Assembly: GCF_004804335.1 (NCBI RefSeq)
Contig: NZ_SRXY01000001.1
Span: 806,001-870,000, forward strand
DNA: 64,000 nt
Direction: 5' to 3'
Origin: Pacificoceanicola onchidii
Lineage (GTDB): Bacteria > Pseudomonadota > Alphaproteobacteria > Rhodobacterales > Rhodobacteraceae
The translations under genes and the position numbers were made by a program. Each line of letters opens with the position of its first letter. Positions within the stretch are counted from its first letter, which is position 1. A model generated the notes under the pieces. It saw only the letters and a program-made list of their open reading frames with translations, did not search any database and was not told the DNA's origin. Positions 23,906 to 33,961 of the stretch are shown here, in pieces.

Positions 23906-24649
23906 ATGGCAATCGCGTCAGTCGCGCAAAGGCCAAGTCCGCAAACCGTCCCCCAGACCACCGAGCCGCTCAAGGTGCTGTTCCTGGACGATCAGGGGCC
24001 GGATCGAAACCGCCTAAAACGCCTGTGCCGGAAGGCCGGGTTGAAGTTTCAGCCTTATGAGGCCGCCAATCTCGAAGAGTTCCGGGTCATCCTCGACGAA
24101 GGCGCGATGGATATCGTCTTTCTCGATTATTACCTCGACATGGAAACCGGTTTTGACGCGCTCAAAATCCTGACCGCGCATGAGGATCAGGTGGATGCGG
24201 TGCCGATCATGGTCACCAGCGTCGCGCGCCACGACATTGCTGTCGAAGTGATGCGCAACGGCTGTGCCGACTATCTGACGAAAGAAGAGCTGAGCATTGA
24301 AAGCGTGCGCAAATCCATTGTCTCGGCGCTGGAACGCAGCATCCTGATCGCAGCGATCGGGCAGGCTACCTCGCCGCGCGCCGCGATGCGGGTGTCCATG
24401 TCGCGGCTGTCGCAGACCTGCGGGCCGGAAATTCGCGCGGTGCTGGCCGCAACCCTGCGCCATGTGCGCGGCCTGCGCCGGGCCGCCGGTGGTCAGCCCG
24501 CCGTGCACGCAAATCTTACCGCGCTGGAGAAATCCTGTGGGGATATCAATATGTTCCTCGATGAGATCAAAGAAATTTTCGATGGAAACGCCAGTGTGTT
24601 GACCCCGGATCGGCATACGCCGACCACGCCGCTGAGCCCGCCCGGATAA
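23906..24649 (+). CDS. Response regulator with a helical C-terminal extension
   Basis: 247 aa. Receiver domain about 20-150: acidic pair in VLFLDDQGPD, phospho-Asp in IVFLDYYLD, Ser/Thr in VTSVARHD, Lys in YLTKEELS. The remaining 95 residues are helical, with no DNA-binding motif or GGDEF/EAL, so the output is unclear. GGGAGAG precedes the chosen ATG. Its stop abuts the start of the histidine kinase gene (TAAATG), so the pair is coupled. Confidence 0.87.
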   Translation: MAIASVAQRPSPQTVPQTTEPLKVLFLDDQGPDRNRLKRLCRKAGLKFQPYEAANLEEFRVILDEGAMDIVFLDYYLDMETGFDALKILTAHEDQVDAVPIMVTSVARHDIAVEVMRNGCADYLTKEELSIESVRKSIVSALERSILIAAIGQATSPRAAMRVSMSRLSQTCGPEIRAVLAATLRHVRGLRRAAGGQPAVHANLTALEKSCGDINMFLDEIKEIFDGNASVLTPDRHTPTTPLSPPG

Positions 24650-26953
24650 ATGCAGCTGCGCAATCCGGCAAAGCACATTTCCCTGACCCTGCGCGGCAAG
24701 ATCGTTGCGTGGGTTCTGTTTTCGACGGTCGGTGCGATGCTGGTTCTGACGATGGAAAACATCGCCTCGACGCGTGAGCGTGAACAGGCGCATGCCTTCG
24801 CGGCATTGCAAGCGGAAGCGGATCGCTACGCGCAGGATATCCAAACGGTTTTCACCCGTATGGAGGCCGATGCTGCCCTGCTGGCAGGCGTGCCGGATAT
24901 GCAGCGTTTCGAGCAGTTGTCATTCGAAACCGCCCCCCCGGACGGGAGCAAAACGGAAGCGCGGCATCGGGTTGAAGGGTTCTTTGGCTATTTGATGGAG
25001 ACAAGGCCGTACTACAGGCATGTCCGGCTGATCGGGCGCACGGACGCCTGGCGCGAGTTGGCCCGGCTGAACCGGGAAGCGTCCGGGGTTCAGATCGTCG
25101 CGGCGACTGATCTGCAGCAAACCCGCGCGCCACCCGCCTTCGCGGTCGATGGGAAAGCCCCACTTGACCAGAGCACTTCTTGGCAGATTTCCCGGAGCCG
25201 CGCACAGGGGCGTGGAATGGCGCCTTCAACATTGCGCATCATCCGCCCTTTGTTCGTCGGCAAGAACACGGTTTCTGCGGTGTTGGAAATCGAGGCCGAC
25301 CTTAGCGCACTCCTGCATGTCTCATCGCCCAAGGTCGCAAAAGCCGTCCGCGCGACCGTCGTTACGGGGACCGGCGATTACATGATGTTTGAGCGCGGCA
25401 TAGATGCGCCGCCAATGGTCTATCATGAGGACGAAAACTGGCGCGCCTCCGCCGCGACAGAGGCGCTTGACGCCGCATTGGCCGGACGGCCTGAACGATT
25501 TGTGCGTGACCATGCTGCCGTGGTCCGCGCCATTCGCCCGGCGCGGGACAGCCCGGCTTTGTTCTTCCTTGTAACGACGATGGCGCAGAGCGATCTCTAC
25601 GCCATGGTCAACGCGGACCTGCGAGCACATGCGTCGCTGTCGTTCCTCATTGCGATGCTGGTTTTCCTGGTGACAGGCACCGGCAGCCTGCTGGCCGCCT
25701 CGCAACTGACGCGGCCTCTGCGCGAGACGCTGAGCCTCGTCAAAACGTCGCGCGATGCGCCGGAGCCTTTGCGGCTGGAGACACAGGCGAACGATGAAAT
25801 TGGCGAACTGGCCGATGCGTTTCTCACCCAAACCAATGCATTGCTCCCCGCCGCCGTGCGGGCCCGCGCCGTGTTTGAATCCGCCGGTCATGCCATCGTG
25901 GTGTGCACTGATGATGGCAGAATCGAAGAGGCCAATAACGCCGCCGCGACGCTGTTCGGCTATGAGGCCAAAGACATGATCGGACTGCGGGCTGAGCGAT
26001 TGTTAGAGCAAGGTGAGCTGTCGGGGCGCAGCTGTTTTGGCGACCTGGACGGCACAGGACATGGGGCGCAGGACATGACAGGGCGGCGGCGCAGCGGTGA
26101 GTTGTTGCACCTCGCGGTTTCGGCCACCCATGCGCGCTTTGCAGAGGCCAATCACCTGATCCTGATCATGCAGGACGTCACGGAAGCGCGGCGCGCCGAG
26201 GAGCGGGTACAGAAACTCGTGGCACGCTTGGAGCGCTCCAACGAGGAACTCGATCAGTTCGCCTACATCACCTCGCACGACCTCAAAGCGCCGCTGCGGG
26301 TGATTGCCAATGCGGCCGGATGGCTGGCGGAGGATCTCGAAGAGCATCTGACCGACGACACACGCGATACGCTGGGTCTGATCGAGAGCCGTGTGCACCG
26401 TATGGGGCGCCTGCTGGAGGCCATGCTGGAGCATTCCCGCATTGGACGGGTGCAGGTCGCCCGCGAATGGACCCATTTTGGCACCATGATGCAGGACATC
26501 GAGGCGTTGCTTGAGGAGCACGATGGGTTCGACATCATCGTGCAGCCCGATCTGATGGCCCGCCCGGTCATCCGCCTGCCGTTGCAGTCGGTTCTGCTCA
26601 ACCTGATCAGCAATGCCATCCGCCACCACGACAGGCCGCGCGGCACGATTCACGTCGGCTGTCGCGATCTGGGGGACCGCGTGGAATTCAGCGTAAGCGA
26701 TGACGGGCCGGGGATTCCGACGAGTTTTCAGGAAAAGGTGTTCCAACCGTTCCAAACCCTGAAACCAAGGGACCGAGTGGATACGGCCGGCATAGGGTTG
26801 GCCATGGTGCGCAAGCAGGTGGCGCTGGTGGGTGGAGAGATCCGACTGGTGTCCGATGGTGAACGCGGCACCGCGTTTTTTGTGCTCTGGCCCAATCCCA
26901 AACAGGACGCCGCGCCCGAAACAGCGTGCGACATGGCGCTCGGGGCCGCATGA
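24650..26953 (+). CDS. Membrane PAS-domain sensor histidine kinase
   Basis: 767 aa: membrane helix about 18-38, a 280-residue periplasmic sensor region, second helix about 325-350, HAMP-like linker, PAS domain about 410-520 (FESAGHAIVVCTDDGRIEEAN), then a phytochrome-type kinase core: H-box YITSHDLKAPLRV with the phospho-His near 545, N-box LNLISNAIRHHD, G-boxes SDDGPGIP and GIGLAMVRK. First gene partner is the upstream response regulator; the CheY-like gene downstream overlaps it by 4 bp (ATGA). Signal unknown. Confidence 0.92.
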   Translation: MQLRNPAKHISLTLRGKIVAWVLFSTVGAMLVLTMENIASTREREQAHAFAALQAEADRYAQDIQTVFTRMEADAALLAGVPDMQRFEQLSFETAPPDGSKTEARHRVEGFFGYLMETRPYYRHVRLIGRTDAWRELARLNREASGVQIVAATDLQQTRAPPAFAVDGKAPLDQSTSWQISRSRAQGRGMAPSTLRIIRPLFVGKNTVSAVLEIEADLSALLHVSSPKVAKAVRATVVTGTGDYMMFERGIDAPPMVYHEDENWRASAATEALDAALAGRPERFVRDHAAVVRAIRPARDSPALFFLVTTMAQSDLYAMVNADLRAHASLSFLIAMLVFLVTGTGSLLAASQLTRPLRETLSLVKTSRDAPEPLRLETQANDEIGELADAFLTQTNALLPAAVRARAVFESAGHAIVVCTDDGRIEEANNAAATLFGYEAKDMIGLRAERLLEQGELSGRSCFGDLDGTGHGAQDMTGRRRSGELLHLAVSATHARFAEANHLILIMQDVTEARRAEERVQKLVARLERSNEELDQFAYITSHDLKAPLRVIANAAGWLAEDLEEHLTDDTRDTLGLIESRVHRMGRLLEAMLEHSRIGRVQVAREWTHFGTMMQDIEALLEEHDGFDIIVQPDLMARPVIRLPLQSVLLNLISNAIRHHDRPRGTIHVGCRDLGDRVEFSVSDDGPGIPTSFQEKVFQPFQTLKPRDRVDTAGIGLAMVRKQVALVGGEIRLVSDGERGTAFFVLWPNPKQDAAPETACDMALGAA

Positions 26954-27399
26954 TCGGGGCGGGACAACAGAACGGGCCGCCGCTGAACATTCTTCTGGTC
27001 GAAGATGATGACGGTGATGCCAAGGCGGTCAGCCGCGCGGTCGCCAAGTGCTGCCTGCCTGTTGTCCTGACGCGCGCCTTGGATGGGATCGAAGCCCTGG
27101 AGTTGATGCGGGATGCATCAGGCCCCCTGCCCGCGCGATATCTGGTCCTCGCGGACCTGAACATGCCGCGCATGAACGGCATCGAGTTCCTCGCCGCGCT
27201 GCGCGGCGATCCGCGTTTGCGCGAGACGGTGGTCTTTGTCATGACCACCTCGCAGTCCGAGGAAGACCGGCGCGCTGCCTATGCCCATTCGGTGGCAGGC
27301 TACGCTCCGAAGGACGGACTCGGCGACGGATTGGAGCACCTCGCGCGCTTCCTCGAGGCCTACGCCCGGATCATTGAACTGCCCATGTTGCAACCCTAG
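26950..27399 (+). CDS. Single-domain response regulator (Rcp1/CheY-like)
   Basis: 149 aa, one receiver domain: ILLVEDDDGDAKAV, phospho-Asp in LVLADLNMPRMNG, VFVMTTSQSEED, Lys in GYAPKDG. This Rcp1-like type (EDDxGD start, LNMPRMNG) is usually paired with phytochrome-type kinases that have the HDLKxP H-box, as here. No output domain, so it probably hands phosphate on or signals by protein contact. Start overlaps the kinase stop; nine bases separate it from the next gene. Confidence 0.92.
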   Translation: MIGAGQQNGPPLNILLVEDDDGDAKAVSRAVAKCCLPVVLTRALDGIEALELMRDASGPLPARYLVLADLNMPRMNGIEFLAALRGDPRLRETVVFVMTTSQSEEDRRAAYAHSVAGYAPKDGLGDGLEHLARFLEAYARIIELPMLQP

Positions 27400-27408
27400 A
27401 GCTTTGGT

Positions 27409-28497
27409 ATGACTGAGATTTCCGCCCTGATTGTTGACGATGACGATGGTGATCGCGCCTTGCTCCGGCGCTTTCTGGCCAAGTCTGATTACGCCGTGCG
27501 CGTGACCGAGGCAGCCACTGTCGAAGAGGCGCTGGGCGTGCAGGATCCTGACATCCGGGCCATTTTTCTCGACAATGTCCTGCCCGGGGAAACCGGCCTC
27601 GAAAGCGTTTCGCACTTTCGGCAGATATGGCCCAAGGCCGGGATCTTCTTCATGACCGGACAAGGGGATGAGGAGCTTGCCAAATCGGCTATCCAGTTCG
27701 GTGCGACGGACTATGCGCCGAAGTCGACCCTGAGCCAGAACGCCATAAGCCGGATGCTGAAAAACGGTGTGGCGCAAGCACTGGCGGAATGGCGGCTGGA
27801 TGAACAGCGGCGCGATCTGGCGACCTTTACCGAGGTTCTGGTGCATGATTTTCAGGCGCCGATCCGTGCGGCGGCTTACCTTTCGGAACAGATCGAGGAG
27901 GATATCGAAGACGGTGACATGGCGGAGGCCATGGAGGGGCTGCGGATGTTGCGCAAATCCGCGGGCCAGATGCAGGATATGCTGCGCAGCCTGTCGGATC
28001 ATGTGCGGCTGGACCGGGACGACGCGGAGGCGGAGGCCTGTGTCGGTGACTTGCTGGATCGCGCATTGACGGCCCTGGGCCGGGAAATCGAGGACAGCGG
28101 CGCCGTGGTGCAGGTCAGTCTGGAAGATCCCGCTCACAGGATCATTTGCCGCCCGCCGCAAATCGCGCAGGTCCTGCAGAATCTTGTTGCCAACGCGATC
28201 AAGTATAGCGGCGATGCGCCACCCGATATTCGCATTGCCGCCTTTGTCGATGACGCCGCGCATCTGGTGATGACGGTCTCGGACAAGGGCCTTGGCGTGC
28301 CTGAAGAGTATCGGAGCGGCATCTTCGAGCCGTTCAAACGGGTGCCGGGTCACAACGGGGTTTCCGGGACGGGGCTGGGCCTCGCGACCTGTCGCAAGCT
28401 GATCGCCCGGCATGGTGGGACGATCTGGTGTACAAGCGACCCGAAGGCGAGAACGGTGATCGGGTTTCGGATTCCCGACCGGTCCCGGCCTGTCTAG
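27409..28497 (+). CDS. Receiver-histidine kinase hybrid (soluble)
   Basis: 362 aa, cytoplasmic. Receiver domain 1-120 (LIVDDDDGDRALL, phospho-Asp in AIFLDNVLPGETG, FMTGQGDEE, Lys in YAPKS) fused to a kinase core: H-box LVHDFQAPIRAA (His near 146), N-box QNLVANAIKYS, G-boxes VSDKGLGVP and GTGLGLATCRK. An N-terminal receiver lets the CheY-like or the membrane kinase control it. Last gene of the four-gene signalling set. Confidence 0.92.
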   Translation: MTEISALIVDDDDGDRALLRRFLAKSDYAVRVTEAATVEEALGVQDPDIRAIFLDNVLPGETGLESVSHFRQIWPKAGIFFMTGQGDEELAKSAIQFGATDYAPKSTLSQNAISRMLKNGVAQALAEWRLDEQRRDLATFTEVLVHDFQAPIRAAAYLSEQIEEDIEDGDMAEAMEGLRMLRKSAGQMQDMLRSLSDHVRLDRDDAEAEACVGDLLDRALTALGREIEDSGAVVQVSLEDPAHRIICRPPQIAQVLQNLVANAIKYSGDAPPDIRIAAFVDDAAHLVMTVSDKGLGVPEEYRSGIFEPFKRVPGHNGVSGTGLGLATCRKLIARHGGTIWCTSDPKARTVIGFRIPDRSRPV

Positions 28498-28581
28498 GGT
28501 CACCGCCCAAAGGGGGTGCCGCTGGCGCTGATCTGTGTCATGCATGGCGGATAAGATTGCCCCGCCGCGAGCCCGCCAACC

Positions 28582-29820
28582 ATGATCACCCTTCTGCACA
28601 CTGCGGACATCCATCTCGACTCGCCTTTGAAGTCGCTGGCGCTGCGCGATGCGGCGTTGGGGGAACGGGTGCAAACCGCGACGCGGACCGCCTTTGCGCG
28701 GATCGTGGACGCGGCGCTGGAACACGAGGTGTCCGGGGTTCTGATTGCCGGGGACCTGTTTGACGGCGCTGAACGCAGCGCCCGCACGGCCGCGTTCCTG
28801 ATCGCGCAACTGGACCGGCTGAAGGCCGCCGGGATCGCGGTCTACTACATCAAGGGCAACCACGACGCGGAGAACCCGATCACCGGGGAACTCAGCCTGC
28901 CCGACACTGTGCATGTCTTCGACGGGCGCGGCGGCAAGGTGCAACTGCCACGGCAGGATGTCTGGATTCACGGCGTCAGCTTCAGTGGTCGGCACGCCCC
29001 GGAAAGCCTGCTTCCGAAGTTCGGAGCGCCGGTGGCGGGGGCCGTGAACATCGCGATGCTGCACACATCGCTGGGCGGGGCTGCGGGGCATGACACCTAT
29101 GCGCCTTGCTCGGCGAGCGAACTGGCCAATATGGGGTTCGACTACTGGGCCCTTGGCCACATCCACAAACGGCAAGTGCACGGACAAGCACCGTGGATCG
29201 TCATGCCCGGGATACCGCAGGGGCGGGATATCGGCGAGGCGGGGCCGAAAACCGCCACGCTGATCAAGATCGAGGACGGGCAGATTGCCCTGTCGGAAGT
29301 GCCAACGGCATCCGTGGAGTTCGCAGAGGCCCGTTTGAACTGCGCCGGGTTTGAGCGTGAGGACGGGTTGCGAGCGGCCTTGCGCGACGTGATCCGGGAC
29401 GCGGCAGGGGCATTGCAGGCGGAGACAGGTGTGTTGCGGTTGACCCTGCATGGGGAGACGGCGCTGAATTGGGCCGTTCTGCGCGATCAGGATCAGTGGC
29501 GCGAGACTATCGCGGAACTGGCCGCAGAAACCGGACGGGTCTGGATCGACAAGGTGCTGTTTGACCTGTCAGACCCGAAGGATGCGGCAGAAAGCGCCTC
29601 GGCGGTGACGGAACTTGGCCGATTGATGGCGGACATCCGGGATGAGCCTGCGTTTCGCGAGGAAATGGCACAGGGCTTGGCGACGTTGCTGGGCGAGACC
29701 ACACCGGCGCGACGAGCAGCACTGGCCCCGAACGAGGCGGCGGCAGAGGCTCTGGCGGACCAATTGGCCGAAAGCGGCGCAGCGGCGGTGCTGGCAGCGA
29801 TGAAGGGAGCGGCGGAGTGA
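28582..29820 (+). CDS. YhaO/SbcD-type DNA repair exonuclease (Mre11-like)
   Basis: 412 aa calcineurin-like phosphoesterase with all Mre11 metal motifs: TADIHLDS, AGDLFDG, KGNHDAENP, LHTSLGG, LGHIHKRQ. Residues 330-412 are a helical capping region that would bind the ATPase. Its stop overlaps the start of the YhaN-like gene (TGATG), so the two proteins should form a SbcCD/YhaON nuclease complex acting on DNA ends or hairpins. ATG 28582 follows a weak ribosome site. Confidence 0.9.
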   Translation: MITLLHTADIHLDSPLKSLALRDAALGERVQTATRTAFARIVDAALEHEVSGVLIAGDLFDGAERSARTAAFLIAQLDRLKAAGIAVYYIKGNHDAENPITGELSLPDTVHVFDGRGGKVQLPRQDVWIHGVSFSGRHAPESLLPKFGAPVAGAVNIAMLHTSLGGAAGHDTYAPCSASELANMGFDYWALGHIHKRQVHGQAPWIVMPGIPQGRDIGEAGPKTATLIKIEDGQIALSEVPTASVEFAEARLNCAGFEREDGLRAALRDVIRDAAGALQAETGVLRLTLHGETALNWAVLRDQDQWRETIAELAAETGRVWIDKVLFDLSDPKDAAESASAVTELGRLMADIRDEPAFREEMAQGLATLLGETTPARRAALAPNEAAAEALADQLAESGAAAVLAAMKGAAE

Positions 29821-32800
29821 TGCGTCTGCGGCGGCTCGATCTTGATCTGTTCGGCCATTTCGCGGGCAAGTCCTATGACTTCGGCGAAGCCGGGGAGACG
29901 GCGGATTTTCACGTGATCTATGGCCCCAACGAGGCGGGCAAGACCACCACGATGGAGGCCTTCCTGCGGTTGCTGTACGGCTTTCCGCACCGGGAAAGCT
30001 ACGACTTCAAGCATAGCCGGGCCAACCTGCAGATCTCGGCGGATCTGGAGACCGCGCGCGGAGCGTTGACGCTGACCCGGACGGCGAAACGCAAGGGGAA
30101 CCTGCTGGACCAGAATGGCGGCGTTTTGCCCGAAGCGAGCCTGCAAGCGCATCTGGGCGGGTTGTCCGAGGCGGATTATCGACAGCTTTTGTGCCTCGAC
30201 GATGACACCATTGAAAAGGGCGGTGAAGAGATCGTCAGCAGCAAGGGGGACATCGGCAACTTGCTGTTTTCCGCCGCCGCAGGGATCAGCGATCTGAGCG
30301 CGGTTCTGGACGGATTCCGGGCGCAGGCCGGGGCGCTTTACAAGAAAAAAGTACGCTCGACGCGGATGGCGGAGTTGAAGGCGGAGCTGGCGGAGGTGAC
30401 CCGACAGATCAAGGACAGTGATGTCACCGCCGCCGCCTGGCGCAAGTTGCGACAGGAAATGGAGGCCGCACAAGCCGAAGAAGCATCCGCACGGGAGGAC
30501 AGCAATGGGCTGTGGCGGCGCAAGGCGGAACTGGACGCGCAAAGAACCGCCCTGCCGTTGCTGGTGGAACTGGACGCGGTTGAGGCGGATTTAGCCGGGA
30601 CGGAAGGCGTGCCGGAGGCTTTGGGCTTCAAGCCCGAGGATCTGGTGGAACTGGCCATGGAGCAAAGCCGTCTTCGGGCTGATCAAACGCACCTGACCAA
30701 AGACCTCGCGGACCTGCGAGAGGCTCGGGACGGCGTTCGCCGTAAACCGGACCTGCTGGCTTTGGACGATGCGTTGGTCCAGGTCGAGGACCTCTACAAG
30801 CGGTTCAGCGGTGCAGAGCTTGACCTTGGACGGCGCAGGCAATCGGTGGCGGGCTTGCGAGCCGATTTGGCGCGGGCAGCACAGGATCTTCAGGCTGAGG
30901 ATATAGAGCCGCGCCGTTTGCTGCTCGACCCGGCGACACTGCAATCGCTGGAGGCGGCGCGCGACGCCATGACCACCGCGCAACATGATCGGGCGCGTCA
31001 AGCGCGGGATCTGGCAGAGGCGGAGGCGCGGTTGGAAGAGACGCCGGACGTGGCCGTCCCGGACCAGCCGATTTCGGCTTTGCTGGATCAATACGCGGCC
31101 GGGCGGCTTGCGCCAAAATACGCGGCGGCGGCAGAGGCCATGGGTGCAGCGGAACGTGGGTTGGCTCGGGCGCTGAGCATGTTGGGGATGGAGACTGTAC
31201 CGGAAGAGACCCTGCCGGAAGCAGAGGTATTGGCCCAGCGGCACGGCGCACTCGAAACGCAATTGGGACAGTTGGAGGCGGAGCAGGCCGACCGGCTGAC
31301 CGAAATCACGGCGGCAAATCGACGGATTGCGCAAATGCTGGAGGCCGGAACGCTGATCGGGGACGAGACGGCGCAGGCTGAGACAGAGGCGCGCGAGGCG
31401 CTTTGGCAGGCGCATTTGGAGGACTTGAAGGCCGAGAGCGCGGCGGCGTTCGAGACGGCGCTGCGCCGGGTGGACCTGACGGCGGCGGCGCGGTTGGCGC
31501 AGGCCAGTGATTTGGCGCAGGTGGCGCATGAGCGCCGGGCTCTGGTCGATCTGGAGGCACGAGCGCAGGGCGCGGCGGCGAAAATCAAGGGCATGTCGGA
31601 AGAACGCGATGCGCTTCTGGCGCAGGTTCATGCCGCCGCCAAGGCCGCAGGGTTGGAGAGCCAGCCCAGCCCGGAGGGGTTCTTGCGCTGGCAGGCGTTG
31701 CGGCAAGCGGCGGAGGACGCGCAGCGGGCGCTCGAAGAGGCCCGCATGCTCCATGCGCCGGTCCTGACGGATGGGCAGGCGCTGCTTGCAGCGTTGAAAA
31801 ACGCATTGGCTGTGCGCGTGGGCGATTTCGAAACGGTCTTGGCCGAAGCAGAACGCCGAGCAGAGGCGGAACGGGCGGCACAGGGCGCGGCGCGGGAGGC
31901 GCAGCAGAGGCGCGCGGAAGTACAGGCAGAGGTTGCTCGTCGAACAAGACAAGGCGCGACAGTGGCACAGGCGGCGGCGGAGGCAGCGGAGGCGTGGTCA
32001 GATGCTGTCAGAAAAGCCTTGCCCGCCGGGATCAAACCGGAGGTTCTGTCCGTCACACTGGAGCCTTTGCGCCGTGTGCGGGAGATCGAAGGCAAGCTGG
32101 CGCAGGATGAACGCAGGGTCGAGAGCATGGAAGCAGACCATGCGGCCTTTGACGCGCGGATGACGGCTTTGGCCGAGCAATATGGCGTCGAGGCGCCGCA
32201 AGGCCCGGAAGCGGCCTACAAGGCGTTGAAAACCGAAGCCGCCGAGGCGGCGCGCGCGGAAGAGGTCTTTGAAGACCTGACACTGCAGATCGCCAGTCAG
32301 GAGGCCGCTCTGGCGGAGGCGAACGAAGCGCTGTCCGGAATAGACCGGCAGATTACGGCCTGGGCAGCCGTGTTCCCGGCAGATGTGACAACACTGGACG
32401 CGCTGCGCGACGCCACCGGTGCGGCCCTGTCGGTCAACGCGGATCGCAAGAAGCGGGCGGGATTGGTCACGCAGCTCTGCACCGGGTTGGGCGTGCCGGA
32501 TTTGTCAGAGGCACGCGCCGCGCTGCGCGGGATTTCCGCGCAGGATGTCGCGTCAGAGCTTGCGGCACTGGAACAGGGGATCGAGACACAGGCATCGCGG
32601 CTGCGCGAGGCCACCGAGCGGCGCACCCTCGCCGAGCGGGCTTTGAATGCTGTGACCGGGGACGCGGATGTGGCGCGGCTGACCGAGCAGAAAGCCACGC
32701 TGGAGGCGGCGATCGAAGACACGGCGCTGCGCTATGTCGAGTTGAACGCAGGCATCCGGCTGGCCGAAGAGGCGATCCGCCGCTATCGCGACACCCATCG

Positions 32801-33203
32801 CAGCGGCATGATGGCAGCCACAGAAGCGGCTTTTGCAGAGTTGACCAACGGCGCTTATATGCGGCTGATGACGCAGGCCGATGGCGACACCGAGACGCTT
32901 GTGGCGCTGACCCGCGAAGGACAGTCGAAACAGGCGCAGGACATGTCGAAGGGCACGCGTTTTCAGCTTTATCTCGCCCTGCGCGCTGCGGCTTATGCGC
33001 AACTGGTGCAGGAGGGCACCTGCCTGCCGTTCTTCTGTGACGACGTCTTCGAGACCTTCGACGAGGACCGCACCCGCGCCGCCTGCCGGGTGATGGCCCG
33101 GATTGGCCAGCAGGGACAGGCGATCTATCTGACTCATCACAAACATGTGGTCGATATTGCCAGAGAGGTTTGTCCCGATGCGGTCACGATACACAGCATC
33201 TGA
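29820..33203 (+). CDS. YhaN/SbcC-like coiled-coil ATPase
   Basis: 1127 aa SMC-like protein. Walker A YGPNEAGKTT near residue 35; long Ala/Glu/Leu-rich coiled coils between about 165 and 960; the head closes with signature SKGTRFQLYLALR, Walker B LPFFCDDVFETFDEDRT and THHKHV. No CxxC appears in the middle, so the Rad50/SbcC zinc hook is absent, as is usual for the YhaN branch. Partner of the Mre11-like protein encoded just before. Start ATG 29820 shares its A with the previous stop. Confidence 0.9.
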   Translation: MRLRRLDLDLFGHFAGKSYDFGEAGETADFHVIYGPNEAGKTTTMEAFLRLLYGFPHRESYDFKHSRANLQISADLETARGALTLTRTAKRKGNLLDQNGGVLPEASLQAHLGGLSEADYRQLLCLDDDTIEKGGEEIVSSKGDIGNLLFSAAAGISDLSAVLDGFRAQAGALYKKKVRSTRMAELKAELAEVTRQIKDSDVTAAAWRKLRQEMEAAQAEEASAREDSNGLWRRKAELDAQRTALPLLVELDAVEADLAGTEGVPEALGFKPEDLVELAMEQSRLRADQTHLTKDLADLREARDGVRRKPDLLALDDALVQVEDLYKRFSGAELDLGRRRQSVAGLRADLARAAQDLQAEDIEPRRLLLDPATLQSLEAARDAMTTAQHDRARQARDLAEAEARLEETPDVAVPDQPISALLDQYAAGRLAPKYAAAAEAMGAAERGLARALSMLGMETVPEETLPEAEVLAQRHGALETQLGQLEAEQADRLTEITAANRRIAQMLEAGTLIGDETAQAETEAREALWQAHLEDLKAESAAAFETALRRVDLTAAARLAQASDLAQVAHERRALVDLEARAQGAAAKIKGMSEERDALLAQVHAAAKAAGLESQPSPEGFLRWQALRQAAEDAQRALEEARMLHAPVLTDGQALLAALKNALAVRVGDFETVLAEAERRAEAERAAQGAAREAQQRRAEVQAEVARRTRQGATVAQAAAEAAEAWSDAVRKALPAGIKPEVLSVTLEPLRRVREIEGKLAQDERRVESMEADHAAFDARMTALAEQYGVEAPQGPEAAYKALKTEAAEAARAEEVFEDLTLQIASQEAALAEANEALSGIDRQITAWAAVFPADVTTLDALRDATGAALSVNADRKKRAGLVTQLCTGLGVPDLSEARAALRGISAQDVASELAALEQGIETQASRLREATERRTLAERALNAVTGDADVARLTEQKATLEAAIEDTALRYVELNAGIRLAEEAIRRYRDTHRSGMMAATEAAFAELTNGAYMRLMTQADGDTETLVALTREGQSKQAQDMSKGTRFQLYLALRAAAYAQLVQEGTCLPFFCDDVFETFDEDRTRAACRVMARIGQQGQAIYLTHHKHVVDIAREVCPDAVTIHSI

Positions 33204-33265
33204 GCGTTGATGCGGGGCGGGCAAAGGAGTAAGAGACCGCAATCTCAGCTAAAAGGCCGTTCCCC

Positions 33266-33958
33266 ATGCGTATGCGCGACACCTTCATCAAACCCATGCA
33301 CCCCGAAGGGCGCCGGTTCGTTGCGATTTTTGCCGCGATCACGCTGGTGCTCTTCCTGATCGCCGATTTCCTGGGCTGGATCGGGGTCGGGCTGACCGTC
33401 TGGTGTTACTACTTCTTCCGCGATCCAAAGCGCGCAACGCCGCTTGGCGAGAGCCTCGTGATCAGCCCCGCCGATGGGGTGGTTTCGCTGATCGAACCGG
33501 CGGTGCCGCCGGCAGAGCTTGGCATGGAAGACAAGCCGCTCACCCGCGTCAGCGTCTTCATGAGCGTGTTCAACTGTCACGTGAACCGTGCGCCCGTGGG
33601 CGGGGTGATCAAGTCCATTGCCTATCGTCCGGGCAAGTTCCTGAACGCTTCGCTCGACAAGGCCAGCGCCGACAATGAGCGCAACAGCCTGTGCATCGAA
33701 CGCGAAGATGGCACTCAGATTGCCGTGGTGCAGATCGCCGGTCTCGTGGCGCGGCGGATCGTGTGTTTCTCCAACACCAACGACAGCATCGAGGCAGGCG
33801 AGCGGTTTGGCCTGATCCGGTTTGGCTCCCGGCTGGATGTGTATCTGCCCGAAGGCGTGCAACCGATGGTGAGCCTTGGCCAGACCATGGTGGCGGGCGA
33901 GACGGTTCTGGCCGATCTGGCGTCCAGCGCCCCGGCGCGGCAAGCGCGGACACAATAA
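33266..33958 (+). CDS. psd: Phosphatidylserine decarboxylase
   Basis: 230 aa, the short (type II/archaeal-like) form used by many Alphaproteobacteria. Two N-terminal membrane helices (about 17-50) anchor it. The [12 protein letters not shown] and [16 protein letters not shown] motifs are typical, and the self-cleavage site that makes the pyruvoyl group is the FGSR in [12 protein letters not shown]. Converts phosphatidylserine to phosphatidylethanolamine. pssA follows after 3 bp, so synthesis and decarboxylation of PS are co-expressed. Confidence 0.95.
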   Translation: MRMRDTFIKPMHPEGRRFVAIFAAITLVLFLIADFLGWIGVGLTVWCYYFFRDPKRATPLGESLVISPADGVVSLIEPAVPPAELGMEDKPLTRVSVFMSVFNCHVNRAPVGGVIKSIAYRPGKFLNASLDKASADNERNSLCIEREDGTQIAVVQIAGLVARRIVCFSNTNDSIEAGERFGLIRFGSRLDVYLPEGVQPMVSLGQTMVAGETVLADLASSAPARQARTQ

Positions 33959-33961
33959 ACC

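Noticed and set aside
27118-29451. A 777-codon minus-strand open frame
   Set aside because: Antisense to three well-supported genes; no motif and no ribosome site.
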